Shown piece by piece: positions 1 through 4,850 of a stretch of DNA of 5,185 bases. Position 1 is the first letter of the stretch, and the number at the start of each line of letters is the position of its first letter. The notes under the pieces are model-generated. The model did no database searches and was not told where the DNA came from. It saw nothing but the letters and a program-made list of their open reading frames with translations. The translations under genes were made by a program, and so were the position numbers. Origin of the DNA: Actinomycetota bacterium. Lineage in GTDB: Bacteria > Actinomycetota > Acidimicrobiia > Acidimicrobiales > RAAP-2. Location: the NCBI GenBank assembly GCA_009701115.1, contig WLKR01000105.1, forward strand, positions 1-5,185. The letters run 5' to 3'.

Positions 1-545
1 GAGGCGTTGGTAATCCGAATCAGCGCAACGTCGTTGGCAGCATCGAGACCCACCAGGGTTGCGGGCAGCGAAGAAGTAGAGCCAGTGCGGGTTACCGTCA
101 TCGTGCCACCAGCGAGTGCTCCGCTGACGACGTGGGCATTAGTTAGCACGAGGCCATTGGCCTGCAGAATCATCCCTGTGCCCTGCTCCTCACCCATAGA
201 GGTGCGGACATCTATTGAAACAACCGATGGCGATACGGCCCGCACCAGAGCAGGGATGGTCAGGCCACTGGGCAGCAGTGCTCCCCCTGGGTCTTGGTTG
301 GACGTGTTGATCGTAAGACCGGAGCTGCCATTTCCACCGGCAAAGTGACCGGCCGTTCCGCCGACGAGTGCGGCGATGAGGAAAATCGTGATGCGAGAGC
401 CGAACGCCCTCTTGCGCAGAGGGGCGCTGCTGGCTGGGATCGGACCAGGCGTAGGGGACGTGGGCGTTGGCCAGGCGGCCACGTGCACGCTGTTCTCGAC
501 GGTCGCGTCTTGATCGGTTTTGGAGTGTTCAGGTTCGAGTTCCAT
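1..545 (-). CDS. Membrane-anchored trypsin-like serine protease (HtrA/DegP, S1C type), N-terminal 181 residues; C-terminus outside window
   Basis: The open frame runs from ATG at 545 off the left edge, with an in-frame TAG just upstream (561-559). The protein has a short cytoplasmic tail rich in Pro and Thr (about residues 22-43). A basic LRKR patch precedes one hydrophobic segment, SRITIFLIAALVGG (about 50-63), which fits an inside-to-outside membrane anchor. A Gly/Ser-rich linker follows. The protease domain starts near residue 97 (LVRAVSPSVVSIDV). It has the family's GTGMIL..NGLVLTNAHVV block with catalytic His138 and the NDVALIRI block with catalytic Asp172. The GNSGGP serine motif and any PDZ domain would lie beyond the window. 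Family members degrade or refold damaged exported proteins outside the membrane. There is no good Shine-Dalgarno; a TAGCAT box ends 6 nt before the ATG, so translation may be leaderless. The family is clear; the exact paralogue (HtrA, PepD, DegP) is not. Confidence 0.9.
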   Translation of the reverse strand, partial: MELEPEHSKTDQDATVENSVHVAAWPTPTSPTPGPIPASSAPLRKRAFGSRITIFLIAALVGGTAGHFAGGNGSSGLTINTSNQDPGGALLPSGLTIPALVRAVSPSVVSIDVRTSMGEEQGTGMILQANGLVLTNAHVVSGALAGGTMTVTRTGSTSSLPATLVGLDAANDVALIRITNA

Positions 546-551
546 GACCTC

Positions 552-557
552 ATGCTA
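552..557 (-). promoter_or_regulatory. Candidate -10 box (TAGCAT) of the protease gene, leaderless type
   Basis: TAGCAT on the minus strand fits the TANNNT pattern of actinobacterial -10 boxes. It is separated by only 6 nt from the protease ATG at 545, so transcription would begin at or next to the start codon. No convincing -35 hexamer is visible. The call rests on pattern and spacing only. Confidence 0.35.
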
Positions 558-580
558 GGGAGTCCCCATAAAGAATCTGT

Positions 581-600
581 GGGAAACCATCGAAATTCCC
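581..600. promoter_or_regulatory. Dyad GGGAA-N10-TTCCC in the divergent intergenic region
   Basis: The two 5-bp arms (581-585 and 596-600) are perfect inverted copies across a 10-bp spacer, between two divergently transcribed genes. A second GGAAACC copy sits at 608-614, 26 bp from the first (582-588). This could be a regulator site shared by both genes. Arms this short also arise by chance. Confidence 0.2.
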
Positions 601-617
601 TGTCGTAGGAAACCGAC

Positions 618-623
618 TAGATT
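618..623 (+). promoter_or_regulatory. Candidate -10 box (TAGATT) of the 633-1922 gene
   Basis: TAGATT fits TANNNT and ends 9 nt before the ATG at 633, which predicts a leader of only a few bases. The AGGG at 627-630 is too close to the ATG for a normal Shine-Dalgarno. No clear -35 element is seen. Confidence 0.35.
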
Positions 624-632
624 GTCAGGGCT

Positions 633-1922
633 ATGTCGCGTCGAATCGAGATTGAAATCACCAGCGTTAACGGAGAAGTTGCCACTTGGCGTGCCGCTGG
701 TGCGAAGTTACCCAAGGGGTCGCTGGCTACCAGCCTCCTCCCCTCTGGAACCACGGCTGGTGCCGAGTTCCGTGCTGACGTAGAGCAGAACATGGAAGGC
801 GTAGAAGTGCTGGCTGTATTGCCAGTTAAGACGGCCTCCCCTCTGGATCTTCGTGGAGAGCGGATTGTCATCGCCCCCAAGGCTCACACCGGCCCCGACA
901 TTCAAGTTACGTATGCACCTAAGGGTGGTAAGGGCCGCCGTGATGGCGACGGACCCCGTGGCCGCCGTGATGGTGACGGACCCCGTCCCCGTCGTGAAGG
1001 CGACGACTCGCGTCCCCGCCGTGACGACAAGGGCTCCCGTGGTCCTCGCGCCGGCGGTCCCGCAGGCGAAGGTGGCGACAAGGGCGGCCGTCCAGCACGG
1101 CCAGCACGTCCCGGCACTAACGATCGTCGTGGCCCCCGTCCGGAGCGGCCAGCTGGTCCACCAATGTTGACGGTGCACCGCAACGCATTTTTGGCCACGT
1201 TGAATCCCGAGCAACTTCCCGTTGCCGAACAGCTTCTTCGCGGTGGCTTGCCGGCCGTCCGTACGGCTGTTGCCGAACAGAACAAAACTGCCACGGCTCA
1301 AGGTCGCACCACGGTGAACGCTGATGCCATCGACCGCATCGCCACTGACCTTCTCGGCAAGGCCAATCTCGCGATGTGGAAGGACCGCGCCGCAGGTGCT
1401 CAGAGTGCTGGACGTGACCTTCGTCTCCGTGATCTGCGCCCCGTGGTGACTTCAGCCAAGACCGTCAACCTCGACGATGAAGCTCGCACCATGCTCAAGG
1501 ATCTCCAGGCTCAGCTGACTGCGCAAATTGACGTGCTCAGCACTGAGTGGCTCGCGAAGATTGCCGCCGCCATTGAGTCGAAGAATGCGCTAGAGGCACT
1601 TACGTTGGCGGCGCGTCCGCCTGAGTTCCGAATGCAGGTTGCTTCAGAGTCTGCTGCTGCTATTGCCGCGTTGGCCTCAGAGTCTCTCAACGAGAACTTG
1701 GCTCCGGCCCAGTGGATTGTTCTCGTCCAGGCCGCCGTTGCATCGCCGATGCACCGTACGATTAAGCCCACTGGCATTCCCGCTGATGAGACTTGTCGTA
1801 ACGAAGCCATCAAGGTTGCCGGTGCCGTTCCTGAACTAGCGAAGTTGTTGGGGATGCGCGTGCCACCACCACCACCACGCACCGTTACTCCTCGTCGTCC
1901 GCGCCCTGCGACTCGTTCATAA
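633..1922 (+). CDS. Uncharacterised 429-aa protein with Arg/Gly/Asp-rich repeat linker; possible nucleic-acid-binding protein
   Basis: I cannot assign a function. Three parts are visible. Residues 1-95 (MSRRIEIEITSVNGEVATW...) alternate short hydrophobic strands and look like a small beta-barrel. Residues about 96-178 are a low-complexity, presumably disordered linker rich in Arg, Gly, Asp and Pro, with four tandem nonapeptide units. Residues 179-408 are mostly helical, with conserved-looking blocks such as LRDLRPVV near 270 and SPMHRTIKPTG near 370. The tail is Pro- and Arg-rich (PPPPPR...RRPRP). I recall unannotated homologues in Acidimicrobiia and other actinomycetes with the same block order. 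There is no signal peptide or membrane segment, so it should be cytoplasmic. The RG-type linker suggests RNA or nucleic-acid binding, but that is inference. ATG 633 is the first good start. The last 38 bp overlap the 3' end of the convergent GNAT gene. Confidence 0.85.
   Translation: MSRRIEIEITSVNGEVATWRAAGAKLPKGSLATSLLPSGTTAGAEFRADVEQNMEGVEVLAVLPVKTASPLDLRGERIVIAPKAHTGPDIQVTYAPKGGKGRRDGDGPRGRRDGDGPRPRREGDDSRPRRDDKGSRGPRAGGPAGEGGDKGGRPARPARPGTNDRRGPRPERPAGPPMLTVHRNAFLATLNPEQLPVAEQLLRGGLPAVRTAVAEQNKTATAQGRTTVNADAIDRIATDLLGKANLAMWKDRAAGAQSAGRDLRLRDLRPVVTSAKTVNLDDEARTMLKDLQAQLTAQIDVLSTEWLAKIAAAIESKNALEALTLAARPPEFRMQVASESAAAIAALASESLNENLAPAQWIVLVQAAVASPMHRTIKPTGIPADETCRNEAIKVAGAVPELAKLLGMRVPPPPPRTVTPRRPRPATRS
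933..1040 (+). repeat. Four tandem 27-bp (9-codon) units encoding Arg/Asp/Gly-rich nonapeptides
   Basis: The units are in frame and head to tail: GRRDGDGPR (933-959), GRRDGDGPR (960-986), PRREGDDSR (987-1013) and PRRDDKGSR (1014-1040). The first two differ by a single silent base (GGC versus GGT for Gly); the third and fourth have diverged. This indicates a recent in-frame duplication on top of older ones, within the disordered linker. Unit number could vary between strains. Confidence 0.9.
1863..1877 (+). repeat. (CCA)5 microsatellite encoding a five-proline run
   Basis: Five consecutive CCA codons encode P411-P415 just before the basic C-terminal tail of the 429-aa protein. A pure trinucleotide run can gain or lose codons by slippage without breaking the frame. 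Confidence 0.85.
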
Positions 1923-2319
1923 CTAGCTTTCGGGCTTTGAGCCCGAGTGCCTCTCCAAAAGACTTTGCTGAGCGGTCTCCTGGTCGTACCCAGAAATCAA
2001 TAACGGTGTGCTTAGTTCGAATTGCGTTGTACAGACCACGACCAGTGCCTTGCTGGCGACCTTCAGGGGCGACGTAAATCAGGCCCACGCCCCGGAACCA
2101 GAAACCAAAACCCAAAATCGTTGCGTCGTGGGCAATCCAGCCCGATTGTGCCTCAGCTGCGAGACGTGAAGCGAGTGATTCGCTCTCACACTCAAATAGT
2201 GCGCTGAGGTCACCACGAAGTTCGCGACCGCCACGACCAACGCAGAGTTCACCAACAAACGAGTTGCAGAGTTGCTGCAACTCGTCGTGATCAGCGCCAT
2301 TCGCTGGTTGGATGCTCAT
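1885..2319 (-). CDS. GNAT-family N-acetyltransferase, 144 aa
   Basis: GNAT enzymes transfer an acyl group from acyl-CoA to an amine; the acceptor cannot be told from sequence. The acetyl-CoA binding motif A is visible at residues 80-96 (LIYVAPEGRQQGTGRGL), with the pyrophosphate-binding RQQGTG loop at 88-93. A helix-then-strand segment ending in FGEALGLKARKLVM (121-134) fits motif B. Helix 1 (HDELQQLCNSFV) and the central sheet (GWIAHDATILGFGFWF) complete a single short GNAT fold of usual length. The ATG at 2319 overlaps the TGA of the upstream gene as ATGA, which indicates translational coupling, and there is no independent Shine-Dalgarno. The 3' end overlaps the convergent 429-aa gene tail to tail by 38 bp. 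It may modify the product of a neighbouring gene, but nothing in the sequence shows that. Confidence 0.85.
   Translation of the reverse strand: MSIQPANGADHDELQQLCNSFVGELCVGRGGRELRGDLSALFECESESLASRLAAEAQSGWIAHDATILGFGFWFRGVGLIYVAPEGRQQGTGRGLYNAIRTKHTVIDFWVRPGDRSAKSFGEALGLKARKLVMNESQGADDEE
1930..1946 (+). terminator. GC-rich hairpin after the 429-aa gene, U-tract-less terminator candidate
   Basis: TCGGGCT and AGCCCGA form a perfect 7-bp stem around a 3-nt loop (TTG), 7 nt after the TAA at 1920-1922. No T-run follows on the plus strand. Actinobacteria often use such I-shaped hairpins. It lies inside the coding end of the convergent GNAT gene (its LGLKARK segment), so its bases serve two purposes. 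Minus-strand transcripts would form the same hairpin, also without a U-tract. Confidence 0.45.
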
Positions 2320-2759
2320 GCGAGGCGGGTTAGCTCTTTGAGAATGCTGTTGCGACCACGATTGGCAGTCTCGTAAGCCAATACGTAATTTCGATCTTCG
2401 TGAGATAACTCGCTGAGAAGCGAGACTATTTGAGATGCCGTCAGGGCGTCGTAATCCTCAATACCCCTAGGTGGTTCGAGGTCGACCTGTGCTTCGTCCG
2501 TAACAACAACCGGTGTCTCGGCCGCTGGTGCGGTTGCAGTCTCCGAGCGAACTAGATCATCTATGGCACTTTTGGCCTTTGCTGAGGCCATCAAGATTGT
2601 GAACTGTCCTACGGCTTTCGCCTGCCGGAGCTCTGCTTCAACAGCCTCACGCTCACGACCGCTAACTCCGAGGATGACCTTCTCCCCGTACTTCACCGAA
2701 GCGGCCATCACCTCGCTACCGGCCTCTACGAGCCGGATCAATGGATTAGAGGCAGTCAC
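2316..2759 (-). CDS. Small helical actinobacterial protein with C-terminal 'YDxLTASQ...YE...R..IL' module (DUF8129-like), 147 aa from GTG
   Basis: The product has an N-terminal amphipathic helix (NPLIRLVEAGSEVMAASVKY) and a charged helical stretch to about residue 74. An acidic, Ala/Pro-rich linker (75-98) follows. The C-terminal module at 99-147 carries GIEDYDALTASQIVSLL, then LAYETANRGRNSILKEL. This module recurs at the C-termini of many actinobacterial proteins; I believe Pfam calls it DUF8129, from memory. Its function is unknown, though an adaptor or protein-protein role is plausible. The frame stays open to an ATG at 2957, but residues upstream of 2759 are the out-of-frame shadow of the DUF4193 gene, so I choose GTG 2759, which overlaps that gene by 14 bp. 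ATG 2708 (130 aa) is the alternative; it would remove most of the first helix. No Shine-Dalgarno is seen, so expression probably depends on coupling. Confidence 0.75.
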   Translation of the reverse strand: MTASNPLIRLVEAGSEVMAASVKYGEKVILGVSGREREAVEAELRQAKAVGQFTILMASAKAKSAIDDLVRSETATAPAAETPVVVTDEAQVDLEPPRGIEDYDALTASQIVSLLSELSHEDRNYVLAYETANRGRNSILKELTRLA

Positions 2760-3144
2760 GGCAGAGCATCGATTTTTTGTCTGCCAGTTGGCTGTTCTTC
2801 TTGAGAAGATGACAGGAGTTGCAGCGGAACTCGTCGTCTTGCTGCGGCAGCACAGTCTCATTGGCGTCAACCTTCTCCTCGGCATCGGAAATAGGTTCGT
2901 CGTCCTCGTCCTCTTCCTCGGTGGTGACGCGCACCCGCTCGGCCAATACTTCGTCAAGCGCTAGCTCTACGTCGGTGTCAGGGCCATCGTCCTCGTCGAC
3001 ATCTTCTTCGGCGACCACCACTGGCCCGGCGACAGTGTCTGCCTCATCGTCATCGTCCGCGACCTCAACCTCGGCTTCTACCTCGAGTTCGTCGTCACCG
3101 GAGGTGATGTCGTCGTCTTCAAATACTTCATCGTTCTTTGGCAT
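2746..3144 (-). CDS. DUF4193-family acidic zinc-ribbon protein, 132 aa
   Basis: About 50 of 132 residues are Asp or Glu, mostly in residues 1-95 (runs such as DDDDE and EEEDEDDE), followed by a compact C-terminal domain. That domain, LPQQDDEFRCNSCHLLKKNS and on to LCRDCL, has two CxxC pairs (Cys108/111 and Cys128/131), a predicted zinc ribbon. It matches the DUF4193 signature (DEF.C..C.....SQL....CRDC) that I know from actinomycetes. The helix LALDEVLAERVRV (about 61-73) also looks conserved. The role is unknown; binding a basic partner or the transcription/translation machinery is only a guess. Two ATGs are available, 3150 and 3144. GAAGGA directly abuts the first but sits 5 nt from the second, so 3144 is preferred. 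It is the first gene of a coupled three-gene unit. Confidence 0.88.
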   Translation of the reverse strand: MPKNDEVFEDDDITSGDDELEVEAEVEVADDDDEADTVAGPVVVAEEDVDEDDGPDTDVELALDEVLAERVRVTTEEEDEDDEPISDAEEKVDANETVLPQQDDEFRCNSCHLLKKNSQLADKKSMLCRDCL

Positions 3145-3149
3145 TGTCA

Positions 3150-3155
3150 TCCTTC
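3150..3155 (-). promoter_or_regulatory. Shine-Dalgarno GAAGGA that decides the DUF4193 gene start
   Basis: GAAGGA on the minus strand is followed by 5 nt and then ATG 3144, which is normal spacing. It overlaps the first base of the alternative ATG at 3150, which would leave no spacer. It is the only good Shine-Dalgarno in the window. Confidence 0.6.
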
Positions 3156-3168
3156 AATGTGCGAGCGC

Positions 3169-3174
3169 ATAATA
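3169..3174 (-). promoter_or_regulatory. Candidate -10 box (TATTAT) for the DUF4193-helical protein-GNAT unit
   Basis: TATTAT matches five of six bases of TATAAT. It sits in the 86-bp gap after the ThyX-like gene and would give a leader of about 18 nt containing the Shine-Dalgarno. No convincing -35 hexamer is found at 16-18 bp. Confidence 0.4.
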
Positions 3175-3230
3175 GGGCACGTGATTAGAGATTTGGTGTA
3201 TTTCTGATAAGAATTCGTTCTAGTTCGAAC

Positions 3231-4835
3231 TTACCGAGCGTTGCGGGCACGTTCGGAAGCCCGTTCGGCTTCGAGACGCTCAAGATCGGTGTCGCTAAAG
3301 TCCACGTAGGCCATGGCCTCGGCAATGGTTGTGTGACCGGCCACTTCCTTGATTAATCGGTGCATTTCGTGCGCAACCCGGCGATAACTGGGGTGACCTT
3401 GTGGGCCGGAACGCAGTTCGATGAGATGCATGGCCTCTCGGGCGTTCATCTGCATGACGTATCGAATACGAAATGCCAGCGCAACGGAGTACTGAGCCTG
3501 TTCGGGGTACTCGTCAATGAGGGTCTCGTAGAGGTCTCGGGAGCGGTCCAAGCTGGCGGCATACTCTGCCCCGTAGCCGGCCTCCTCGATAAGCGCTGGC
3601 GTGTCGTAACCGAGTTCCGTCGTTAGGGGTTGCCACTCAATCGTCAAGAGGCGATGACGCTGCAGATCTCTAAAGGCTCCGTAGTCAGTCACCAGTTCGA
3701 AGCGGTAGTCAGTGCGCTCAAAGGCGCGACCTGGACGGTGGCGGCGGTTGCCACGCTCCCCCACGTAGGTAGTAAGTATTTTGGCGCGCTCAGATGGACT
3801 CAAGGCAGCCACACGCCGCTTTACATCTTCGTCCGACAGAGTCGAATTGGCAAAGGCGATTGCCTCAACGATCCGCTGCTCTCCTTCGGGGTCGAAACTC
3901 ACAAGATTGACGGACTCTCCCGGCTCGGCGGCTGCGTCGTCCCATAGTTCGCGAAGAATTTGCCCAGTCGCTGATTTAGTCTCGGCGAGATAGTTCGTCC
4001 ATGCGACACCACGATCTTCGAGGTCAACTCGCTTCAGGAATGAAGGAATCACTTTCCGGAGTTCAGTCAACATCAGGTCGGCGTAGTAGCGCGCTTCAGG
4101 CAGAGGGTGGGCGCGCATGCGCAAGAGAAGCGACTCAAATGCCTGACCCGAGCCGTAGACGCCTACATTCGAGAGAGCGCTCGCGGGCAAAAGACCCCGC
4201 ACTGCATCAAGGGCCTTAGCTCGGATGGCCATACGGTAGGAAAAATCGGTATCTTCGGCCGTCTTGGGGAACTTCTTGGTAGTGAATTCAACAATCTTTG
4301 GTAGCAGCTCGGCGTAGGAGTCGAACATACGGTCCATCTCGCCTACGTACTTGGCGCCGTACTTGCTATCGAGCAGTTGGTGGTCTCGGTAGTACCGATA
4401 AAAGCCGTTGCTGAGGCGCTTGTCGTACCCCAAGTAGCGTGTCGACTGCTCGAGGTAGCTCATAATGCGGCCCCACTCAAGAATTTTGGTCAGAACGTTA
4501 GAGGCCTGCTCGCAAGCGAGGTGCACCCCACCGAGTTGAGCCACCGAGTCGTCACCGTATTCGAAGAAGATTTTTTGGTAGAGGTCATCAGCTCTCTCAA
4601 GGCCGATGGTGGCATCAATCGATTCGTCACCGTCGAGGACGAGGTCTTCTACAAACTCGTCCAAGAACAGTCGGCGGAGGCTTTTCGATGAGCGTGAGTA
4701 ACGAGCGAAGAGCGCTCCCTTTACAACCTCAGGAAGGTTGACCAGGGCGAAAACTGGACCCTCTAAGTTCGTGAAGTACCGACGCAGAACGTCAGTCTCA
4801 GCGGCTGTGAATTCCTCGGTCGCATAGGGGTGCAT
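3231..4835 (-). CDS. Tandem-domain ThyX-like protein (FAD-dependent thymidylate synthase family, divergent), 534 aa
   Basis: Canonical ThyX (roughly 220-250 aa) methylates dUMP to dTMP using FAD and methylenetetrahydrofolate. This product is over twice that length and reads as two ThyX-like repeats. Repeat 1 (about 1-270) has ARYSRSSKSLRRLFLDEF (44-61), GDDSVAQL (94-101), YLEQSTRY (127-134) and a late block SNVGVYGSGQAFESLLLRMR (222-241). Repeat 2 (about 300-515) has RDLQRHRLLTIEWQPLT (389-405), then FRIRYVMQMNAREAMHLIELR (455-475) and HPSYRRVAHEMHRLI (481-495). The family signature RHRxxSxNExSxRY is degraded: repeat 1 starts RYSRSS and repeat 2 reads RHRLLTIEWQ. Databases often label such proteins thymidylate synthase, but dTMP synthesis is doubtful here. 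ATG 4835 is the only sensible start; it has no Shine-Dalgarno and lies 12 nt after the upstream helicase stop, suggesting co-transcription. Confidence 0.85.
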   Translation of the reverse strand: MHPYATEEFTAAETDVLRRYFTNLEGPVFALVNLPEVVKGALFARYSRSSKSLRRLFLDEFVEDLVLDGDESIDATIGLERADDLYQKIFFEYGDDSVAQLGGVHLACEQASNVLTKILEWGRIMSYLEQSTRYLGYDKRLSNGFYRYYRDHQLLDSKYGAKYVGEMDRMFDSYAELLPKIVEFTTKKFPKTAEDTDFSYRMAIRAKALDAVRGLLPASALSNVGVYGSGQAFESLLLRMRAHPLPEARYYADLMLTELRKVIPSFLKRVDLEDRGVAWTNYLAETKSATGQILRELWDDAAAEPGESVNLVSFDPEGEQRIVEAIAFANSTLSDEDVKRRVAALSPSERAKILTTYVGERGNRRHRPGRAFERTDYRFELVTDYGAFRDLQRHRLLTIEWQPLTTELGYDTPALIEEAGYGAEYAASLDRSRDLYETLIDEYPEQAQYSVALAFRIRYVMQMNAREAMHLIELRSGPQGHPSYRRVAHEMHRLIKEVAGHTTIAEAMAYVDFSDTDLERLEAERASERARNAR

Positions 4836-4844
4836 GAGGTTTTG

Positions 4845-4850
4845 AGATTA
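4845..4850 (-). promoter_or_regulatory. Candidate -10 box (TAATCT) of the ThyX-like gene, overlapping the helicase stop codon
   Basis: TAATCT fits TANNNT and ends 9 nt before ATG 4835; its first three bases are the TAA stop of the upstream helicase gene. It would give an almost leaderless transcript in addition to read-through from upstream. No -35 is recognised. The same 9-nt spacing is seen upstream of ATG 633. Confidence 0.3.

Noticed and set aside
260..553. Minus-strand 97-aa open frame and overlapping plus-strand frames at 7-348 and 294-608
   Set aside because: They overlap the serine protease frame, which carries the TNAHVV and NDVALIRI motifs. The alternatives show no motif.
925..1045. 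CRISPR-like direct repeats
   Set aside because: The repeats are directly adjacent without unique spacers, keep codon phase and encode a repeated peptide.
708..1301. Minus-strand frames antisense to the 429-aa gene (708-1301 and 902-1294)
   Set aside because: Long antisense frames here follow from the biased repeat region. The plus-strand frame has in-frame 9-codon repeats and plausible folded domains on both sides.
2819..3172. Plus-strand open frame encoding a protein made largely of serine
   Set aside because: It is the antisense of the Asp/Glu-rich DUF4193 gene: GAC, GAG and GAT codons read backwards give Ser-rich runs. The minus-strand product has a recognisable zinc ribbon.
3151..3230. 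Terminator for the ThyX-like gene
   Set aside because: No stable GC stem followed by a T-run is visible in the gap. Only the short AGTTCGAACT palindrome is present, and it has no room for a loop.
3215..3231. GTTC/GAAC-rich stretch with palindrome AGTTCGAACT at the ThyX-like stop codon, considered as an SOS (LexA) box
   Set aside because: The actinobacterial SOS box needs CGAAC-N4-GTTCG. Here the half-sites have the wrong order and spacing, and the palindrome has no spacer.
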